Source: Physcomitrium patens
Lineage: Eukaryota > Streptophyta > Bryopsida > Funariales > Funariaceae
NCBI RefSeq assembly: GCF_000002425.4
Contig: NC_037270.1
Location: 691,061-755,060 of the forward strand
Length of the DNA: 64,000 bases
Reading direction: 5' to 3'
Below the pieces are notes generated by a model. The model was not told the origin of the DNA, did no database searches, and saw only the letters and a program-made list of their open reading frames with translations. Both the position numbers and the translations under genes were made by a program. This document shows, one piece after another, positions 57,465 through 64,000 of the stretch (position 1 is the first letter of the stretch; each line of letters opens with the position of its first letter).

Positions 57465-59271
57465 CAACATGAAGAACCAAAGAAGATGAAGAAGAAGAAG
57501 AAGAAAGTGTATACAATAGGTATGACAAACAATGAAGAAGTTGAAGATGATGATGTTGATGACGAATACCAATCTTTGAATGAGAAGAGACAAAGTTCAA
57601 TAAAAAAGATGGTTGGAGAGCATCAAGGTGAATCTTCTTCAAATGATAGAAGATATCCAGAAGAGAAAGAAAACAACGTGGTGAATGGTGGAAGGACCAC
57701 ATCTTTCCTTATATACTAATGTGAAGAACATGCCAATGTTGCACTCCTTGCTAATCCATTGAATATTTGTGATGCTATGAAGTCTACGAATGCGTTGGAA
57801 GGCTATGCAAGAAGAGTACAAATCTCTCATGAGCAATGAAACATGGCAATTGAGTCAACTTCCACCAAATCGATCTTCAATTGGTTGTAAGTGGGTGTTT
57901 AGAACCAAGAGGGATGCAATGGGTGATATTGTGAGATATAAGGCAAGGCTAGTTGTCAAAGGATACTCACAAGTTGCTGGTGTTGATTTCAATGAGACAT
58001 TTGCTCCCGTGGCTAAGTTCACCACCATTAGAACCATTGTTACAATTGGGGCAGCAATGGACTTGGAGATGCATCAAATGGTTGTAAAGACGGCTTTCTT
58101 GAATGGAGAGTTGGAAGAAGACATCTACATGGATCAACCTCAAGGATTTGTAGAAGAAGGCAAGCAACATCTTATTTGTAAGTTGAAGAAATCCTTGTAT
58201 GGACTCAAGCAATCTCCAAGGGCATGGTATCAAAGAATTGACACATTCTTTGTTAATGAGGGATTCCAAAGAAGTGAGGCTGACCATTCTATGTATGAGA
58301 TACAATCAAAAGAGTTCTTGATGATTGTTATTCTTTATGTAGATGATTTAATCATCTTAACCAATATTCTAAAGATGATGGATTGGTTGAAGGCAAAGTG
58401 AAAAAAAGAATATGAGATGAGTGATTTGGGAGAGCTTCACTATTGCTTAGGAGTGGAATTTGCAGGAGATCGTGCTAACAAGACCATCACAATGAGCCAA
58501 AGAAAGTACATTGAAGGAGTATTGAAACGATTCAACATGGAGGATTGCAAGCCTATTGGAACACCTTTGGAGTCCAATTTGAAGTTGATGAAGCTCACGG
58601 ATGAAGAGTTTGCACAAGTTGAAGGCCAAATGGAAGGTATTCCATACAGGAAAGCAGTTGGGTCACTCATGTATGCAATGGTTGGGAGAAGGGTGGATCT
58701 TGCTTATGCGGTGAGTGTCGTAAGTCAACACATGTCAAAAGCAGGACCAATTCATTGGGCAACCATTAAGAGGATCATGAGGTACTTGAAAGGCACTTCA
58801 GACTTCAAATAGTGCCTTGGAAGTGAAAGTATTGCTTTGCATGGTTATTGTGATGGAGATTGGGCAAGAGATGCAAATGTTAGGCGGTCCACAACGGGCT
58901 ATGTATTCTTTGTTGGAGTGGGAGCTATTTCAGGGAATTACAAGAGGCAATCCACAATTGCAAGGTCCACAATGAAGGCGCAGTACATGGCAGCAAGCCA
59001 TGGTGCAAAGGAAGCAACATGCTTAAGGCAAGTATTGGAGGACATTGGACTTTTACAATTGGAAGCAACTCTATTGAATTGTGACAATTAAGGATGCCTT
59101 GCTTTTGCAAAGAATCCAAAGCATCATTCAAGAACCAAGCACATTGACATTCAACACCACTTTATAAGAGAGAAAATTGAAGTGGAAGTGATTGACTTGA
59201 AGTATTGTGCAACAGAAGATATGCTTGCTGATTTGTTAACAAAGGCATTGGTCAAAGATAGACATCATATG
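57465..59271 (+). pseudogene. Copia B copy 6: linker, RT, RNase H
   Basis: Starts in the acidic linker (HEEPKKMKKKKKK). RT 57790-58812 has one stop at 58399 (AK* for AKL), an intact YVDD near 58337, and motif A MHQMVVKTAFLNG with the catalytic Asp replaced by Val (codon 58081-58083), as in B copy 1. RNase H runs 58837-59268 with stops at 58810 and 59089. It ends at DRHHM, where an A LTR takes over; the last residues and polypurine tract are gone. Confidence 0.92.
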
Positions 59272-59558
59272 TGTTGAAGGAAAGAACTCATTTAGTTGTT
59301 GCTAATGGTCAATAGAGTATATGAGTAATGAGGGATATCCTACAAGGTTAGTTGCTGGTCTATAGAACCTTAGAATACATGGAGAGGGCTGGTCCTAAGA
59401 GATATCCCATATGGGTTGTAACACATGGTACCTTGGTACTAGTATATAAGAAAAGGGTTGGCATGGGAAGAATGATCTCATACCACAATCTATTTGTTAT
59501 AGTGCAACCTTGCTGGTCCTAACTTACTTGTGTGGAGTATGCTCTCTATGTTTCAATA
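59272..59558 (+). repeat. LTR of copia A, first of three in tandem
   Basis: A 287-bp A LTR, TGTTGAAGG...TTTCAATA, flush with a perfect primer site. It is more diverged from the next two LTRs than they are from each other. Confidence 0.92.
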
Positions 59559-59572
59559 GGTTATGGGCCCAC
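59559..59572 (+). other. Primer-binding site, half-tRNA iMet type (exact consensus)
   Basis: GGTTATGGGCCCAC on the base after the LTR; repeated exactly at 60296-60309. Confidence 0.8.
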
Positions 59573-60295
59573 ATTCTCTTACCAAGTAAGTTGTTCTTAC
59601 ATTTTATTTTCCTTGTTGCTTGTTTGGTGGTTGAGATCTTATGGTATAGTATTACTAGTGATTTGTTGAAGTCATTACTCCTGGATTTGTGAGTGTATGA
59701 GCTTAGTGCAAGACCTTGATAGTGTCTTTGTTGAAGTAACACTAGTATTTGAGAGTTTTATGAGAAATTGAGTCATTTTGAGTGAGGTGATGTGAGGGAG
59801 ATGTTTGAAAGCCATAGAATTACATGACATAGCATTTCCCACCATTAAGACGTGATTTGGACTCAAAGTATGCAAAAAGTTGCAAAACAGCGAATTCTGA
59901 GTTTGTAGTTCAGCAATCTTTGAGTAGTCATATCTTTTGCATTACAACTCCAAATCAAGAGATTTTTGGACCTACTTGTAGCTTGAGATGGCATCTTCTG
60001 AGATTGTAGTGTTGAGAAAAGAACTCTTTAAGTAGTTGCTAATGGTCAATAGAGTAAAAGTGTTGTTAAGGATATCCCATAAGGTAGGGTGCTGGTCTAT
60101 AGTACATTAGAGTACAAGGGGAGGGCTGGTCCTAGGAGATATCCCATATGGATTGTAGCACTTGGTACCTTGGTACTACTATATAAAGAAAGGGTTGGCA
60201 TGGGAAGAATTATTTCATACCACACTCTATTTGTTCTAGTGCAACCTTGCTGGTCCTAACTTACTTGTGTGGAGTATGCTCTCTATGTTTCAATA
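59559..60295 (+). repeat. Tandem unit 1: copia A leader + LTR
   Basis: A 737-bp unit: primer site and leader (59559-60009) ending ATGGCATCTTCTGAG then attgtag, followed by an A LTR (60010-60295). The leader is cut five codons after the Gag ATG. No polypurine tract precedes the LTR, so this is not a normal 3' LTR. Confidence 0.88.
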
Positions 60296-61032
60296 GGTTA
60301 TGGGCCCACATTCTCTTACCAAGTAAGTTGTTCTTACATTTTATTTTCCTTGTTGCTTGTTTGGTGGTTGAGATCTTATGGTATAGTATTACTAGTGTTT
60401 TGTTGAAGTCATTACTCCTGGATTTGTGAGTGTATGAGCTTAGTGCAAGACCTTGATAGTGTCTTTGTTGAAGTAACACTAGTATTTGAGAGTTTTATGA
60501 GAAATTGAGTCATTTTGAGTGAGGTGATGTGAGGGAGATGTTTGAAAGCCATAGAATTACATGACATAGCATTTCCCACCATTAAGACGTGATTTGGACT
60601 CAAAGTATGCAAAAAGTTGCAAAACAGCGAATTCTGAGTTTGTAGTTCAGCAATCTTTGAGTAGTCATATCTTTTGCATTACAACTCCAAATCAAGAGAT
60701 TTTTGGACCTACTTGTAGCTTGAGATGGCATCTTCTGAGATTGTAGTGTTGAGAAAAGAACTCTTTAAGTAGTTGCTAATGGTCAATAGAGTAAAAGTGT
60801 TGTTAAGGATATCCCATAAGGTAGGGTGCTGGTCTATAGTACATTAGAGTACAAGGGGAGGGCTGGTCCTAGGAGATATCCCATATGGATTGTAGCACTT
60901 GGTACCTTGGTACTACTATATAAAGAAAGGGTTGGCATGGGAAGAATTATTTCATACCACACTCTATTTGTTATAGTGCAACCTTGCTGGTCCTAACTTA
61001 CTTGTGTGGAGTATGTTTTCTATGTTTCAATA
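60296..61032 (+). repeat. Tandem unit 2: copia A leader + LTR
   Basis: A second 737-bp unit (primer site 60296-60309, leader to 60746, LTR 60747-61032). By eye it differs from unit 1 at about four positions: one in the leader and three in the LTR. The duplication is recent compared with other LTR pairs here. Confidence 0.88.
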
Positions 61033-63776
61033 TGTAGTTCAGCAATCTTTGAGTAGTCATATCTTTTGCATTACAACTCCAAATCAAGAGATTTTTTGAC
61101 CTACTTGTAGCTTGAGATGGCATCTTTTGAGAGTGATAGCTTAAGAATGGTAGAAAAGTTTAGAGGTGACAACTTTCACCACTGAAAGGCCAAAATGGAG
61201 CTACTTTTGGCATCATTGGATCTTTGGGAGATAGTATGTGAGGAGGAAGAGGCACCTGGATTAGAGGCAAGCATGAAGGAGCAAAAGGACTTCAAAAGAT
61301 GAGAAAAGAAGGCTTTTGGCATAATTGCCACCAACTTAGATGAAACCAACTTTGCTCATGTCATTTCTTGCAAAGGAGCAGCAGATGCATGGAAGACTCT
61401 TTGCAATGTCTATGAAAGTAGGAATCTTTTCAATGTACTATGGTCAAGGCAAAAGTTCTTCACCATGAAGATGGAAGAAGGTGAAGATCTCATGGCTCAT
61501 GTAAATAAGGTAAAAGCACTTGCAAACCAACTTGCTGTTGTTGACAAGCCTTTACTTGAAGAAGATGTTATGATGACATTGCTCTCAAGCCTTCCGGACT
61601 CCTATTCCTCCCTCATTGTGGCATTGGAGTCCATTTCAAGGAAAGACCTCACTTTGGACTATGTCACGGCAAGACTAGCCCATGAAGTGACCAAAAGAAA
61701 GCAAAAGGAGTCTATTGGGGAGCAATCAGCACTATTTACAAGACCAAGTAAGGCAAGTGCCCCTTTTCAACGTTATCCTCCTAAAACTTGTTACATTTGT
61801 GGAAAACCAGGCCATTTTGCTAGAAATTGTTTCAAGGCAAAGAAAGGAGAAAGAAAGAATGCCAACAATGCTATACATGATCATGCAGGTGAAGACTTTG
61901 CATTCATGGCAAAACAAACTCCTTCCATGTTTGATATAAGCAAATGGATTGTGGATTCCGGATGTACCAAACACATGACTCCATACAAGTGTTCATTTAA
62001 CACTTATCAACCAATTCAAGCAACCAACGTTTGGTTAGGTGATAATTGTATGGTACAAGCCATTGGAATAGGCACCATTGTAGTGGAGGTGGTGGTGAAG
62101 GGCATAAGCAAGAGAATCACTCTCAAGGATGTGTTGCATGTGCCAAAGATGAAGAAGAACCTCCTTTCGATGAGTAAACTTGTAACTCATGGGTACAAAG
62201 TGCAATTTAATATGAATGGATGTTTTGTGAGAACCATGGAAGGCAAAGAAGTAGCAAAAGGGAGTAGGAATGGCAATCTCTATATTATCAATTGCAAGAA
62301 GATCAATGGAGTGGAGGTTGCTGGCTTTGCTGAATTTCCATCAAATGAAGAGAAGATGGGCATTTGGCATCAAAGACTTGGGCATTTGAATGCCAAAAGC
62401 ATGAAGGGGCTTCAATCCAAGGTAAATTGCATAGACCTTGGCCATTCTACCATGAATCTTGCTTGTGAGGGATGCATTCAAGGCAAACAACATAGGACAC
62501 CATTTCTTAGAGGAGTTGCAACAAGAGCAAACCAATTGTTGGAGCTTGTGCATTCGGATGTTTGTGGATCCATGAGGACACCATCTATGAGTGGTAGTGA
62601 AAAGTGGGAGATGTGTCCAAGTGGGAGCAGTGGTGTGTTTGTGGACACATCTTCTATTCTAGCAAACAAACAAGAAGATGAAGAAGAGCATTCTCAAAGT
62701 GAAGAAGAAGAGGAAGATGCCATGATAGAAGAGCCCAATACTATGAAGACTTCAATTCCAGCAAGATACAACAAGGACAATGAAGAGAATGAAGATGAAG
62801 AATACCAACAAATGAGTAAAAGAAAGCACTCCATGAGTCATACAAGGCAGCAAGAGGTGCAAGAAGGCTCATCTTCTTTGCATGAAAGAAGATATCCTAC
62901 ACGTGAGAGAAGACCTCAAGGTGAATGGTGAAAGAACCACATCTTTCCACAACAATTGGATCAAACAAACAAGAAGATGAAGAAGAGCATTCTCAAAGTA
63001 AAGATGGAAATGAAGATATCATTGAAGAAGAGCCCAACTCTATAAAGACTTCAATTTCAGCAAGATACAACAAGGACAATGAAGAGAATGAAGATGAAGA
63101 ATATCAACCAATGAATGAGAGAAGGAAGTGTATGAGTCATAGAAGGCAGCAAGAGGTGCATGAAGGCTCATCTTCTTTGAATGAAAGAAGATATCCAACA
63201 CGTGAATGAAGACCACAAGGTGAATGGTGGAAGAACCACATCTTTCCACAAGTAAGTGAAGATCAGGTCAATGTTACTCTTCTTGATGATCCATTGATTT
63301 TGTGTGATGCAATGAGGTGTGGTGATGCAATGAAGTGGGAGATTGCTATGCAAGAAGAGTACAAATCTCTTATGGACAACAAGAATCATGAGATACTTGA
63401 AAGGCTCTTTGAACCATAAACTATGTCTTGGAGGAAATAATATTGCATTACATGGATATTGTGATGCGGATTGGGCTGGAGATACAAATGATAGAAGATC
63501 AACAACGGGCTATGTATTCTTTGTTGGAATGGGAGCCATATCTTGGAAATGTAAGAGACAACCAACCATTGCAAGGTCCACAATGGAGGTGGAGTATATG
63601 GCAGCAAGTCATGGAGCAATGGAGGCAATTTGATTGAGGTTGTTGTTGGAAGACATTGTACTTGTGCAATTGGAAGCTACTCCATTGAGATGTGACAATC
63701 AAGGATGTTTGGCTTTTGCAAAGAATCCAAAGCATCTTGCAAGAACCAAGCACATTGATATTCAACACCACTTTAT
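61033..63776 (+). pseudogene. Copia A deletion derivative with gag-protease and double linker
   Basis: A shortened leader (no primer site) leads to Gag ATG 61117. After stops at 61183 and 61300 the frame is open to 62931. Zinc knuckle CYICGKPGHFARNC near 61790-61830; protease VDSGCTKHMTPYK near 61955; HHCC region; MRTPSM joined to SGSEKWEMC at 62590, with the integrase core absent; acidic linker. At 62952/62953 and 62961/62962 two joins with GT...AG flanks add a 9-base piece and then a second, shifted copy of the linker (62962-63240). RT begins (MQEEYKSLMDN) and jumps near 63380 to RNase H (IMRYLKGSLNHKLCLGG). It ends before the LTR without a polypurine tract. Confidence 0.9.
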
Positions 63777-64000
63777 TGTTGAGAAAAGAACTCTTTAAGT
63801 AGTTGCTAATGGTCAATAGAGTACATGTGTTGTTAAGGATATCCCATAAGGTAGGGTGCTGGTCTATAGTGCATTAGAGTACAAGGGGAGGGCTGGTCCT
63901 AGGAGATATCCCATATGGATTGTAGCACTTGGTACCTTGGTACTAGTATATAAGGAAAGGGTTTGGCATGGAAAGATTATCTCATACCACACTCTATTGT
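63777..64000 (+). repeat. LTR of copia A, cut by window end
   Basis: The first 224 bases of an A LTR (TGTTGAGAAAAG..., TATATAAGG). It resembles the LTRs at 60010 and 60747. It is joined directly to RNase H codons (HHFI), with no polypurine tract. Confidence 0.9.

Noticed and set aside
59272..60295. LTR-leader-LTR as a TRIM element
   Set aside because: There is no polypurine tract before the second LTR and no flanking duplication, and the unit repeats in tandem. Unequal exchange explains it better.

Overview
The window is a plant-type nuclear genomic tract made almost entirely of decayed, nested LTR retrotransposons. I see no host protein gene, tRNA, rRNA, CRISPR array or bacterial-style operon. 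A plant is suggested by the Ty1/copia and Ty3/gypsy families, the AT-rich low-complexity leaders, and primer-binding sites that match the initiator-Met and Trp tRNAs as I remember them. I cannot name the species; an early-diverging land plant is possible but unproven. Names such as copia A-E, gypsy G and gypsy N are local labels for this window only.

Layout. 1-15886: copia fragments (A plus; C minus; a C-like plus RT/RNase H carrying a solo LTR of family N; D minus tail; A minus; B minus). 15887-26619: an old Ty3/gypsy element (G) inserted in the gag of the minus copia B copy, itself carrying an inverted G LTR and a solo N LTR. 26620-33134: the rest of that B gag, then tandem LTR-leader units and the most complete element of the window, a plus-strand copia B (28561-32643). 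33135-42510: C and D fragments, solo LTRs and a third N LTR. 42511-47944: minus B and A derivatives. 47945-48857: assembly gap. 48858-59271: A/B chimeras, an A deletion derivative and a B copy. 59272-64000: tandem A LTR-leader units followed by a gag-protease-only A derivative.

How the parts work together. Each copia element is LTR - primer-binding site - leader of 0.4-0.6 kb - one gag-protease-integrase-RT-RNase H frame - polypurine tract - LTR. All copia families share LTR ends TGTTRA...YAATA. A primer-binding site (GGTTATGGGCCCAC) follows flush and matches the anticodon arm, not the 3' end, of initiator Met-tRNA, which implies half-tRNA priming. No copy is intact. Many share inactivating mutations, so defective lineages were either mobilised in trans or copied as DNA.

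Most notable observations: (1) half-tRNA priming with TG...TA LTRs in plant copia; (2) deletion junctions in A derivatives that fall exactly on GT...AG with no microhomology, including a 9-nt putative exon, as if spliced RNA had been reverse transcribed; (3) the two ends of one insertion, with the same 5-bp target duplication, lying 16 kb apart and inverted, which implies an inversion or misassembly; (4) a 1168-bp perfectly identical inverted tract flanked by about 5% divergence; (5) a copia lineage whose RT catalytic Asp is replaced by Val or lost in three copies.
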